From: Thereva unica
Lineage: Eukaryota; Arthropoda; Insecta; Diptera; Therevidae
DNA: 64,000 bases
Reading direction: 5' to 3'
NCBI GenBank assembly: GCA_949987705.1
Contig: CATLJY010000865.1
Span: 25,471-89,470 of the forward strand
The notes below the pieces were generated by a model that had not been told where the DNA came from, ran no database searches, and saw only the letters and a program-made list of their open reading frames with translations. Positions 30,940 to 42,189 of the stretch are shown piece after piece (the first letter of the stretch is position 1; each line of letters begins with the position of its first letter). Made by a program: the position numbers and the translations under genes.

Positions 30940-32478
30940 GGGCCTAATACACTCAATCGAGCAATTATAGGGTATCGCGCGCCCGCGAATATTAAGAAAA
31001 CTATCCAACCAAATGAAATAATTTAAATTAGGTATTTTTAAGAAAACATAAATCTAGCTATTCATGGTGGAAAATTTTAATATTTTTTATTAGTATATTA
31101 GTTATAATGGTTCAAAGTTCCGTACCTGCGCCCGGAAAATACTCCTATTTAGGTGGAAAAATTTTAAAATTTTTTTAATGTACGATAAACTTAAATCGAT
31201 TATCTAGCTATTCATGGTGGAAAATTTTTGAATTTTAGCCTTCTTTCATGAGTAAATTATGTTTTAAAAATTGTCCACAAAATTTAAGAACGAAAATTCC
31301 CTAAAATTCTTCAGTTTTAATACACCAAATTTCCGCTCCAAGCAAATCTCTGCGCTAGTTGTATTCTGTATAAAGCATTTGCGTAATCATACACGAGATG
31401 CGTTTGTATAAGTGAGAGCTTCTGCTTCGGCTTTTGCAGGGGAAATTTCAAACCTTTTTTGTTGCAGGCATGGATGGTGATCGTATTTTCGGGAAAAAAT
31501 AAAATCTGAGGAAAAATCGGTTTGTTTGGCAAGAATTTTAATGACTTGCTTGATGGTGATTTCCTTGATTTGAGAATTTAGGGATTCTTGCCCGGTGGTC
31601 AGGTAGTGATCAATCGGTGTTTATTATCTTGGCTTTATGAAAAACCCAAGAAAATATTTTAATGGCAAATACTACCTTCATGTAATAATTAAGTTTTATG
31701 ACATCCTTGTTTTTCGTTATTGTCTTTTTAGCCGTAACAACTTCCCGGAACTACATAGATTCGCAAAAAAGGTGTATCCCTTGCACAGGTATTTTACAAC
31801 ATGAGTGTAGATAAATTTTGCGTAAATTCATTTTTTATGGTTTTTATTATTTTTGTATGTAAATATGGGCTTTGCTGGACCTCTGGGTTAATTTGGTAGG
31901 AGGTCCGAAAATTCGGAAAGTCGGGGGTGTTTTTCAGATTTTTTAGTAAAGGGGGTGGGAGCCAAACAAAAAAAACTAGTATCTAGCACTTGCTAAATTT
32001 CAAATCAGCAAAAGCAGCGATATCAAAATTTCACATGAATGAAAAATTTAAATATCAAACAAAAAAGATCTATTCTCATATCCCATGACAGGAACAAGTT
32101 CGTAGAGTGCATTACTGCGGCATTAATTCAATTTCCATTCATAATTATCTAACACTGGCTTCAATTTCTAGCCGGCGACACCGCAGAAGAGATTTCTTGA
32201 AAGTCGCCAGAAAATTTACCTCGGGCACGCACTCATAAAGTAAAGCCCAACAAGACATACGAATGCAGCCGAACCCCTTTATTGTGCAAAGATTTCCCCT
32301 CCGGCGGCCGTGTTGTGCACTGCAAGCAGTGCACAACAGGTAATTTTGACTGTGTTAGGATGTTTTTGAGATTGGGTTAGTTTAATTTTGTGACTGTATT
32401 TTTTTTTAAGCTTCCCTTAATATTTTGTTGTTGGAACTGAATTTCATGTTGGACTTCGTCGCTGAGTGTATTAGGGCC
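30940..32478. mobile_element. TTAA-flanked element with short inverted ends
   Basis: The left end GGGCCTAATACACTCAATCGA and the right end, which reads on the minus strand GGCCCTAATACACTCAGCGA, form a TIR of about 20 bp with few mismatches. TTAA lies on both sides (30936-30939, 32479-32482). A TTAA target is typical of piggyBac-type transposases, but the termini do not match a family I can name. The interior is AT-rich, with a local direct repeat CTAGCTATTCATGGTGGAAA (31054 and 31205) and no credible transposase. Confidence 0.6.
32312..32337. repeat. Perfect hairpin
   Basis: GTTGTGCACTGC and its exact reverse complement are separated by 2 nt. It lies just inside the right part of the TTAA-flanked element. 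No function can be assigned. Confidence 0.7.
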
Positions 32479-32539
32479 TTAAATAAGTTCTACTTATTTC
32501 AATTTACATTTATTAACAAAGGTCCTTAAATCTTCCATG

Positions 32540-33255
32540 TTATATGCAAAGCGACCGCCAAATAAATGAGAGCCGGGTTGCTTCAAAGGAAGAAACATTG
32601 TCGGTCATTTCTCGTCTCCAAAGGCCTTCATATCTGTTTCCATTCTCGTTCTCCCTGTCTTCATAGCATGGTGGTAAGTATGTATGTCTTTGATGCTTCT
32701 GCCTTAAGTCGCAAAAAATTGTGCAAAGCGACACACGTCAAAAGCAACGGTATCTGCATTCTAACGCCAACGAGTGATTAGAATGCCAAAAGCATTTTCG
32801 ATAGAGGTGCCAAAAGAGTTGATGCCGGAGCGCGCAGCTGGGGAAATTAAAGCTGCACACAAATAAAATTGCGCACATATTGATAAGAAATGCCCTTATG
32901 TATTTTCAAATTTCCCCTTCGAAATTTGTTGCGTCTAGGCTAAGGGACGGGAACGGCATGCGGGGATTCTACTGCGCATGGAAAACGCGACTTTTTCGGC
33001 ATCAACTCTTTTGGCGGGACCCATAACTATCCTCGCCCTGGCCAGACGAATATTAAAATAATCCTCTCCTTTGAAAGTCCAAGGTATGGCCTCAGTAAAT
33101 GAGGTGTTAACGGAAAGGCATTATCCCCCACTAAAATAATAAGGAAAGCTGTCATTCCAAAACTGTCATGGCAACTGATTATTTAGCACATTTTTGTCAA
33201 AAGAGTTTTCTCGGAATACACCTGCAATAAATAACACTGATTGATACTGTGGTGC
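32540..33255 (-). pseudogene. PIF/Harbinger transposase relic
   Basis: On the minus strand the DDE nuclease of the HARBI1 type can be followed in pieces. GVFRENSFDKNV lies near 33220 and LVGDNAFPLTPHLLRPY near 33110, holding the second catalytic Asp. Then come FNIRLARARIV and, after a 219-bp MITE, IENAFGILITRWR with the catalytic Glu. The C-terminal piece YLPPCYEDRENENGNRYEG with WRRE lies near 32600-32680. It has several frameshifts. The upstream part, with the first Asp, is not recognised; a foldback element starts at 33322. Confidence 0.85.
32804..33022. mobile_element. MITE inserted within the Harbinger catalytic domain
   Basis: The TIR core GCCAAAAGAGTTGATGCCG occurs in inverse orientation at both ends of 219 bp, flanked by ATA (32801-32803, 33023-33025). 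Removing it rejoins RARIV with IENAFGIL in the transposase, so the insertion is certain. It is non-coding. Confidence 0.85.
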
Positions 33256-33321
33256 TCCGAGACCCCATAGAATATACCTAGCGTTAAGATTTAATTAACC
33301 GCACTCAAAACTCAATAATTA

Positions 33322-34974
33322 CACTGCGTTACAAATGAAAAAAAAAATTGAGTACCCTCTTAACTGCTAGCTGGAATAAATAGGTAATGAGTCATAGATT
33401 AAATGTTCCAAACATATGTGGTATCCATCACGTCTAGTTTTCGAGGTAGGTGGTCTAGTTACGAAGTACGGATTTTATTAGATTTTTTTTAAATAGTTCA
33501 TTTGTTAGGGGTTTTCACCTCTAACTAAATGTTAACTCACGAAATTTTTTTAAAAAAAATAGTTTTTAGTGAGTAAAATATGTTTAAAAAAAGTTTCGTA
33601 AAATTGGTTGTACGCTACCCCTAAAATAACCCCCTAAAAACAGAAAATTCTGTTTTTGGCTAATATCTCCTAAACGGCAGGTCCTACCACAAAATATTAT
33701 TTACAAAGTTTATAGATCATGCGATTATCTACAAAAAATGGTATTATGCATTTTCCCGTATGAATGACCGTTCATGAGATATCGCCGTTTTAAAGATTTG
33801 AGATACTTATGTCCCCCAATTCGCAACTTGTATAGGTAATCAGATGTTCGCTATATCCTCTTTTGGACCACGTGGCTAATATTTTCAGGGGTGATTCCTG
33901 GTTAGTTTTGGAGAAAAAAATTGTTCTAGAGAGGGGGCTATCACCACTATCCACTAAGATACAGGGTGTTTACGAAAACAAAAAAATTTATTTTTTTAAT
34001 ATTTACTTAAACTTGAATAACTCCTAGACTAAGTATCGTAGAGCAACAGAAGCTTGAGTGACTCCGTTTAAAAGATATGCATTAAAAAACTGTGATCAAA
34101 ATCGCAATATTTTTCGTTTTTTTTTTAGAAAAATTCCAATATTTTAGCATTTTGGTCATATTTTGAACATAAATATCGTGTAAACGGAGTCACTCAAGAT
34201 TCTGTTCTTAATATTATATAAAAGAATGCACAATTACCTAAAAGACGAACCCAATTACGTTGCTCTACGATACTTAGTCTAGGAGTTATTCAAGTTTAAG
34301 TAAATATTAAAAAAATAAATTTTTTTCTTTCGTAAACACCCTGTATCTTAGTGGATAGTGGGGTTAGCCCCCTCTCTAGAACAATTTTTTTCTCCAAAAC
34401 TAACCAGGAATCACCCCTGAAAATATTAGCCACGTGGTCCAAAAGAGGATATAGCGAACATCTGATTACCTATACAAGTTGCGAATTGGGGGACATAAGT
34501 ATCTCAAATCTTTAAAACGGCGATATCTCATGAACGGTCATTCATACGGGAAAATGCATAATACCATTTTTTGTAGATAATCGCATGATCTACAAACTTT
34601 GTAAATAATATTTTGTGGTATGGACCTGCCGTTTAGGAGATATTAGCCAAAAACAGAATTTTCTGTTTTCAGGGGGCTATTTTAGGGGTAGCGTACAACC
34701 AATTTTACGAAACTTTTTTTTAACATATTTTACTCACTAAAAACTATTTTTTTTAAAAAAATTTCGTGAGTTAACATTTAGTTAGAGGTCAAAACCCCTA
34801 ATAAATGAACTATTTAAAAGAAATCTAATAAAATCCGTACTTCGTAACTAGACCACCTACCTCGAAAACTAGACGTGATGGATACCACATATGTTTGGAA
34901 CATTTAATCTATGACTCATTACCTATTTATTCCAGCTAGCAGTTAAGAGGGTACCAAAATCGTGTAACGCAGTG
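33322..34974. mobile_element. Foldback element with about 0.8-kb inverted arms
   Basis: The left arm from 33322 (CACTGCGTTAC) and the right arm ending at 34974 (GTAACGCAGTG) are nearly perfect inverted repeats of roughly 780 nt around a short AT-rich loop near 34110-34160. TTA flanks both sides (33319-33321, 34975-34977), suggesting a 3-bp duplication. No protein-coding frame is credible. Part of the right arm (near 34330-34440) is similar to 63715-63830. Confidence 0.9.
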
Positions 34975-35018
34975 TTATTATTTGATTGAACAATACGAAA
35001 CACAACTCAACTTTTTAT

Positions 35019-35725
35019 TAACTTCCCAGTATAGGAAGTTATTGTAATCGGTGCAAAAATCGAAATCCAAATTTTCGACGTATTTTCATCTTTCAAGGTC
35101 CAAGGAGCATTTTAAGCAAAAAATTGGGAGGAAGTATGTGTGTGTGTATGCGTACCTATGTGGTAATTTTTTCCTGCACGATATGGTGCGAACCAAAAAA
35201 GATATCGGCTTCGTTGAGGTGTAGTTCGAAGCGTCTTAACCGAAATATGATCTGAAAAGATTTTCATAAAATTCGGTCGAGCCGTTTTTTTGTAAGCGGC
35301 GTAAGTGATTTTTGTACCTGCACGATATCGCCTGAACCACGAAAGGTATTGATTTACTTGAGGTGCCGTTCGAAGCGTATTAGCGACAATATAATCTGAA
35401 AAGATTTTTATAATATTCGGTCGAGCGGTTTTTTCGTTTAAATGACATAAGTGATTTTGTACCTGCACGATATCGCGCGAACTATAAAAGATATCGACTT
35501 AGTTGACGTGGCGTTCGAAGAGTATTAACCAAAATATGATCTGAAAAGATTTTCATAAAATACGGTCGAACCGTTTTTTTGTTTAAACGACGTTTATGAT
35601 TTTTGTACTCGAACGATACCGTCCGAACTAAAAACTGTATCGACTTCATTGAGGTGCCGAAAAAAGAATATTAACGAAAAAATTCTCTGAAAAAAATTTC
35701 ATAATATTTGGTTGGGCCTTTTTTG
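35019..35725 (+). mobile_element. HINE/Helitron-like element with 145-bp repeats, 3'-truncated
   Basis: It starts TAACTTCCCAGTATAGGAAG like the complete copy at 52290. It holds four tandem units of about 145 bp marked by TGCACGATATCG near 35174, 35319, 35463 and, diverged, 35609. The 3' hairpin and CTAG end are missing. It is non-coding; a minus-strand frame at 35112-35468 simply reflects the repeats. Confidence 0.75.
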
Positions 35726-36640
35726 CTTAAATAGAAAAACTTCGGCTTATTGTCAGAAAGCCCTTAAATTGACAAGTTTTTCTAATATCTAATAAACTCA
35801 ATGAAATGAGACCCGTTCTAAACGAAGTGATCTTTTTTGGGTTCTGCACAGCGATAGCCTTCAAATAAAACATCACTTGTCAAAATCCGACAACCTTTCA
35901 AAATCGTGCAAAAATTTCGTTACCCTTTAGAAACAGCGCGAATTTTTCAAACCTTGGATTAGCACTTTTTGACGGGGAATTGTTTTCTACGCGTGATACA
36001 GTTTCAGGAAATTGCGGTTCATCCCGGGATTTCCGGTACTTACCGCCAAATTTGTTCTTTTTGGTCAAGTCTGATAAGTACTTAACAGTTACAGTTTTGC
36101 TAATATCTCCGGAAAGCTTTGGAATTTCCAAATGAAGTCATTCGCTTCTGAGTTTGTCAACGACGCTTCAGCACGCTCAATACGAATTTGATCACCCGTT
36201 TTAGTGCAGCGAACGAAATACGGAGCAAATGTTTGTTTGCTAACGTTCAGGAAAAACAAATTCTCTAGAAAAATCTTGTGGATTTACTACTATTATAGTT
36301 ATTTGAACTAGATTCTCTCGGGATTGCTTTGCCATCAGTTCTTATACTAGCAAATTTTCCACCAGTGCTAAACGTATAACTATTTTGTAAGAAGTAAGTT
36401 TAAATATTATAAATTTATTTAATTAATACTTGCATTATGAGATTAATATCAGATTGATATCATTCGATACAGGAACATTTGAAAACTGAATATTTTATTA
36501 TTAAGTGCAATTTGTAGATTGAAGTGATTTTTGTAAGTGCCATTGATCTAATTATATTAAGTGTTCCAATAGTTTTGCATTGCAGTATAAATTTTTATTA
36601 ATCCAGTGTATTTTTGTGGACAAAATATTTAATTCTTTTT
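35726..36640. other. Unassigned AT-rich stretch
   Basis: No recognisable element is seen. A 77-codon minus-strand frame at 35898-36131 is basic and unidentified, and may be chance. Confidence 0.4.
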
Positions 36641-36857
36641 TAAAGTACCATTGGGGCAGTTTTAAACAAAACAAAGGAGGCACCTTTGAATTGTTCAAAA
36701 GTGCCCCATATTAATTACTATGGAAAAATTTGTAGTATCTTGGAACTAATTTCCTAGTTTGTATGATGCATTACTGTGAATAATAGAAAGTTGGTAATTG
36801 ATTTGTTTTTGTTTATGTTACCTAAATCAACTAAAACTTTATAACTTGCAGGGAAAA

Positions 36858-37210
36858 ATGGTCCGTAACTATAAAAAGAAACGGGAACGCGAAGTAAACG
36901 AACAGGATATAAATAATGCTGTTCTCGAAGTAATTAATGGAAATATGAAGCTCAGAAAGGCCGCTGCAGTTTATAATGTAAAGCCAAATACTTTGCATTA
37001 TAGAATAAAAAGATATAAAGAAAATAGGCAGCCCAATAACCACGAATTTACATCCAAATACACTGTGGCACAAGTATTTAATAACGACGAAGAAAAAATG
37101 TTAGAAGAATATTTATTAAAGAGCTCAAAGATGAATTATGGTCTTACTTATAAGCAAGCGAGGACTTTAGCGTTTGAATACGCAACAGCACTTAAAAAAT
37201 GTCCCATTAA
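36858..37210 (+). pseudogene. pogo-like transposase, N-terminal DNA-binding part
   Basis: The ATG at 36858 begins MVRNYKKKRERE. A psq/CENP-B-type helix-turn-helix follows (VINGNMKLRKAAAVYNVKPNTLHYRIKRY split across about residues 27-56), the domain that binds the transposon ends. The second HTH region is only begun (LKSSKMNYGLTYKQARTLAFEYA). The frame then runs into the catalytic C-terminal half out of phase at about 37205, so an internal deletion has removed the intervening domain, including the first catalytic Asp. A splice-acceptor-like TTATAACTTGCAG lies just before the ATG. Confidence 0.82.
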
Positions 37211-38419
37211 ATGGACAGAAATATACTGCTCATGGATAATCATGAAAGCCACTGCACGTTGGATGCTATTAATTACTGTCGGGAAAATGGTATTGTTGTT
37301 ATAACCTTTCCTCCACACTGCACCCATCGTATGCAACCATTGGATGTGGCGGTGAATGGACCTTTCAAGCAAAAATTGTCCATTGCGCAAAATGATTGGC
37401 TACTGTCCCATCCCGGGAAAACTATAACTATCCATGATTTGGCAAGCATAGTAACACCAGCATATAACGCGTCATATACAGCCCGTAATATTATTTCGGG
37501 CTTTTCCGCACCCGGAATATATCCCTTTTCAAGGAATGCTTTTTCTGATGATGATTTTGAGTGTACAGAGGTGACTAATCGCCCTTTGCCAGAAACACAA
37601 ACATTAACCCCATCTGGTGTATCAGAAATTTTGGGACTAGACGTTCCGACAAATGAGGCTACACTTGAATTTGCGACAGATAGGACTGCATTTGAAGTTC
37701 CAGCTTCATCCGTAGTTACAGTTACAAGTCAACTTCCAGACGTTCTTGAAGTTCCAGATACACGCGAAGTGTCATGCGTACACGAAGCCTCAACTGCATC
37801 TGCAGTTCCAGCCATCATATTTCAAGGCAATGAAACAAATATTCAGGATCCGGAAGAAGAGCGAGTAGCTAAAAAAAGTATTTTATCGCCTGAAGTTGTG
37901 AGGCCTTTCCCAAAAGCTCCTCCTCGAAAAAATTCAAGTAGGGGTAGAAAGAAAGGTAGATCACGTATCCTAACTGACACCCCTGAAAAGCAAAAAATAG
38001 AAAAAGCTTATTTTGAACGTATGAAACGCCTGGAAAAAAAGTCTTCCAAAAAACCAAGTGTCAAATACAATGGACCAACACTTAAAAATAAGAGACCTAA
38101 ACGAAAAACGACGACAAACTTATCTTTCACCGAGTCTGATACAGATACAGAATTACAGTTAGATTCGGAAGAAGAAGTAACAGAGTTGATGGAATATGAG
38201 ACTGAAACTGATTTAGGATTGAATAGCCAAAATATAAAACCTGGAGACTTTGTTTTAGCGCTAATACCATCTGAAAAAAATACAATATCATTGGCTTTCG
38301 TAGGAAGAGTTGAGGAAGAGCATGGCAATGCCTTTACTGTTAATTTTTTGAAAAAAAAAAAAAAAAGGAAGACTTTAATAAATTTTTCTTCCCAGAGAAG
38401 GAAGATAAAAGCTACGTAA
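37211..38419 (+). pseudogene. pogo-like transposase, C-terminal DDE half with charged tail
   Basis: It opens at the second catalytic Asp (LLMDNHESHC), followed by GIVVITFPPHCTHRMQPLDV and the region carrying the third acidic position around YTARNIISGF. This is the DDE_1 domain of pogo/jerky-type transposases. The long tail from residue 115 is Ser/Glu- and Lys-rich and ends with a FVLALIPSEKN...FVGRVEE segment like tails of insect pogo proteins. The ATG at 37211 lies at the deletion junction and is probably not a natural start. Confidence 0.85.
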
Positions 38420-39071
38420 GCATAATGGACATACTAGCTAAACTGCCTTCGCCACGAGACGCTGGTGGAACGTCTCGTACAGCATCGATGTTCACTTTTA
38501 ACTTTAATTTTAATAATTTTAAATTAGGCTAGTAAAAAAAGTAATTATTTACTAACCTATTGATGTTTTTGTTTATTTTATAACTTATATAATTTAATTG
38601 GGAGATTTGTTTTTGTTTACACTTCTGTGTAGCTATTTGTTTTATTATTTAGAGATTTATTATTGTTTACGCATATGTGAGGCTTTTTTTTAATTATTTG
38701 AAGATTTGTTATTGTTTATACCTTTTTTTTTAATTACTTAAAACCTACAACTTAATTTCTGAAAGTTCCTGCATATATGTAATTTAATAAAAATTATTCA
38801 TGAAAATATTGTTTATGTTAATTTATAGCCTCGAATTCAAAAGTGCCCCAGGCTGGTTCAAAACTGCCCCAGTTTTGGGGAAGCTTTTAACATTTTAATT
38901 CATTAGCAACAGCATAAATTTCAGCTCATATTTCGATATTTTCCACGTACCAACTGTATCATTTTGTTAATCGATAATCAAAATACCTATTGTAGCCAAA
39001 AAATTGAAATAATACAGATTACGTTCAAAGCTAAGCTTATTTGTTTGAAAAATGTACAAAGGTGCCCCCTT

Positions 39072-39077
<6 letters not shown>

Positions 39078-39149
<72 letters not shown>
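39078..39149. repeat. TA microsatellite
   Basis: About 36 TA units. It continues at 39374-39413 on the far side of a MITE, so one original tract was probably split by insertions. Confidence 0.95.
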
Positions 39150-39153
<4 letters not shown>

Positions 39154-39369
39154 CCCATAATTATGAAAGTGGTCTAAGTCAAAATTTAAAAAAAATGAGT
39201 TTATCAGTTATTTCATACCACATTAGTTTAAACTAAATGTATTCAATGTGCCATTAGATAGTGGTTGTAATTTCAACATTATATGGAATTCATTCAGTGT
39301 GTCAAATGCAATTCATTAAATATCTTCAAACAAGAAATATATGACTTAGACCACTTTCATAATTATGGG

Positions 39370-39373
<4 letters not shown>
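39150..39373. mobile_element. TA-flanked MITE with 32-bp TIRs
   Basis: TGTGCCCATAATTATGAAAG and 12 further bases at the left end are repeated as an exact inverse at the right end of 224 bp, flanked by TA. TA targets and the size fit a Tc1/mariner-type MITE. It is non-coding. Confidence 0.92.
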
Positions 39374-39413
<40 letters not shown>

Positions 39414-39416
<3 letters not shown>

Positions 39417-39641
39417 TGCTGTGCAAAATAATAAGCAATACTTCTAAACTTTCAGAAGCACACCAAGAACAAGTACTTTTCTTACAAAAGCAGCTCCGGC
39501 ATTGAATCTAACACCAGCACAAGGTTGCATCGAATATTTAGCGTTACTCAATTATAAAGAAAACTCGACCAAAAACTAAGAATTTTATTTATCGTTTAGA
39601 CTGTTAAATACCAAGTGTGCTTATTATTTTGCACAGCAGTG
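39414..39641. mobile_element. Second TA-flanked MITE with 24-bp TIRs
   Basis: CACTGCTGTGCAAAATAATA plus AGCA is repeated inverted at the right end of 228 bp, with TA on both sides (39412-39413, 39642-39643). It is a different family from the neighbouring MITE. It is non-coding. Confidence 0.92.
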
Positions 39642-40695
39642 TATATAATATCAAACAATAATTATAATTCAAACATTGTGTATAGTAGTAGTCTTTTCGT
39701 GGTATTAAAATAAGAATAAAAAACAAATAAAAACGTGTTTTTATTGAACATAAAGCGTGAAAACTACAAGCTCGTAAGTTATTGTATCAATAATTTTAAT
39801 TTTCTGTGAATTGTTTGATAATTTAACAGTATTCACAATATATATTCTTTTGTTTCTTCCTTTGAATTATACAATTTAATAAACATTGTTAAAGAGAATT
39901 TCCATTTTTAACTTAACAATGTGAACTAAGATTAGAAGTCCTATATTGGCAAATAAACATAATAAAAGGTTTGAATAAAAAACAAATCCTACTAAATACT
40001 CCCAATCTACGTACTCCTACCATGGAGTTTAACAAGTCGAAAGCTTTAAATTTCCCCTGCATTGATTTAAGTGACAGAAATGTCTTTAGTTTGCCAATAA
40101 TTTATAATGTATGGAGCGGAGCCATAGCTTTTTTTGGTAAAAATTTGTTTTAAGTAAATTGTATGTAATAAGGTAACACTTATTATTATAATATCAATGG
40201 AAACGTGTTTCCATATATTATGTAATATAACATTTTTGTAGCGTGTAAACCGCCGCCCATGCAGTCGCGATAATCGTTCAGCATCAGTGCAGAAACAAGG
40301 GAGAAATCAAATATCTTGTTTAACACCTTTGCTCGTGAAATCGATTTTCAATTGTACGCGGTAGCATTGGTCCAGTGAAAAAATTTGTCAATTTAAAAAC
40401 TTTTTCAATGTTTCCAAAGAGCTTAAGTTATAGAAACTAACTTTGGAGTCCGTATTTACAGACGGTGCTGAAATCAAAAGTTATTAAATTTAAAAACTTT
40501 TGCCGTTTTCAGCATTTTTTACTTCAATTAGACTTCTGAGATTGTAGATGCTTTTAACTATTCTTGAATATAGTTTATTATGCCATTTTGACTACTCCGC
40601 TCCGCTTTCTGTTTGTGCGAGTCCCAATGGGCCTCCGCATATGGGATCATATTTAAGGCTACTAAAACCGGAAAACTACCTTGCTAAACGGCTAT
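39642..40695. other. Unassigned AT-rich stretch
   Basis: I see no element boundary or credible gene. Short frames at 39971-40153 and 40548-40742 have no recognisable domain. Confidence 0.4.
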
Positions 40696-40696
40696 T

Positions 40697-42189
40697 CAGC
40701 GCTGTACGTTCAATGGTGTTGCATTTATCCGAATTTCTTTAGTTTTAGTCGAATTTAGCCTCAAGCCTACTGGACTACTTTCTGTTGCCACAGTGTTTAA
40801 CCTGTTTTTCAGGTCCTGGTGTCTATGGACGAGCATACAGATATCATCCACGTAGTCGAGATCCTCAAGGCGGTCTAGCAAAATCCATTGTATGTCGCCT
40901 GTTCTACTATCAAGACTCGAGATTCTAGAGCGACGACAAGGACGTCATTTATTACTATAAGAAATAGTAATGGCGAGAGTAGGCATCCTTGTCGTACTCC
41001 TGAACTCACCTCAAAGATGTCGGATAATATGCAATTATAGAGAACTCTGCATTTGGAATTGTTGTATAGAGCTTTTATCAATTCTATTATTTTATCAGGC
41101 AGTCCACGTTGCCGTAGTGCTTGCCACATAACGAACGCTTTCTCATAGTCTACGAAAGCAAGGTAAAGGGGGGATCGGAATTCAGTAGACTGCTCCACTA
41201 TTATTCTCAAGGTGTTAATATGATCAATACATGAGCGGCCCTTCCTGAATCCAGCCTGCTGCCTTCAAAGCGTTCGGTCGACTGCCCCACTTATTCTAGA
41301 TAGTAATATCTGGGACAAACTTTTTCCCACAGTAGATAATAAACAGAGGTCTATCCAATTGTCACATATTGTTAGGTCCCCCCCGGCCATTTTCCAGGAT
41401 TGGCTGTAGCGCATCTGCTATGAGGCTTGAATCGCCTCTCAACAATTCTGGCGGGGTGCCATCTTTTCCAGTTGCTTTACCATTGGCCATCGCATGAATT
41501 GCGGTTACTATTTCCGACTTGGATGGGGCCCCGGTGGTGATTCTTATTAGCTATGCATTGTTGCTATTTTCCTGAGGTTCCATTCAGGGCGGCGAAGAAG
41601 TAATAACTACATCTTTGGGGCTGCTCCTCGTCGCTGAACAGCAGCCTTCCAGCCGCACTCTTAACGGTATGCTTTTTTATAGAGTGCTTTCCGGAACGCT
41701 TTTTCTGTAATACTCTTATTCTGCGTTATATTTTTGGCCAGGTTGTTTCCGAGATCCAGTGTTGCTGGTTTCTTTGGACATACTCGTTTACGTTAAACCG
41801 TCTACGGTTTATGGCATCGCGTTGGTGGTTTCTGATTGCGGCGATCTTAAGGCAAATAGTTGCTACAACCAAATGGTGGTCACTTTCTGTGTCTGCTCCG
41901 CTGAAACTCCTGACAACCTCTATCTGATTTCTCGCTCTACCATCGGGCAATACTCAGGTCTCTGTGTATCTTCTTGTGACAAAAGTAAATTCCACCTACG
42001 CTGAGTTGGTGAGGACTACAAAAGTCAACGAAAAGCTCGCTATTGTTATTGGTAACTTGGTTTAGGCCTTGATTTCCAATTGTTTGTTCAAGGCCGGTGT
42101 TGTCACGGCCGCTCTGTGCGTTTAAGTCAGCCATTAATACAATTATGTTTCCCCTTGGAATAGAGCGAAAAACCTCATTCAGTCGCATA
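40697..42189 (-). pseudogene. Decayed RTE-like LINE, RT and part of endonuclease
   Basis: Minus-strand pieces include the endonuclease fragment VLMADLNAQSGRDNTG near 42130, SDHHLVVATI near 41880, the linker NGKATGKDGTPPELL near 41480, LAFVDYEKAF near 41150, GVRQGCLLSPLLF near 41000 and LDYVDDICML near 40850. The order is that of an RTE-type endonuclease-RT, but several frameshifts and stops separate the pieces. The endonuclease is cut at 42189 by a Jockey-like insertion and continues at 43173-43400. Confidence 0.85.

Larger units (their letters stand above)
36650..38880 (+). mobile_element. pogo-like DNA transposon, internally deleted
   Basis: Degenerate inverted ends GGGGCAGTTTTAAAC (36655) and, on the other strand at about 38864-38878, GGGGCAGTTTTGAACC bound a pogo-type transposase. 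A second pair of related blocks, CACCTTTGAATTGTTC and CACTTTTGAATTC on the opposite strand, lies just inside. The outer boundaries are approximate. The transposase has lost its middle. Confidence 0.7.

Noticed and set aside
38964..39236. 90-codon frame with (YI)n
   Set aside because: Translation of the TA microsatellite.
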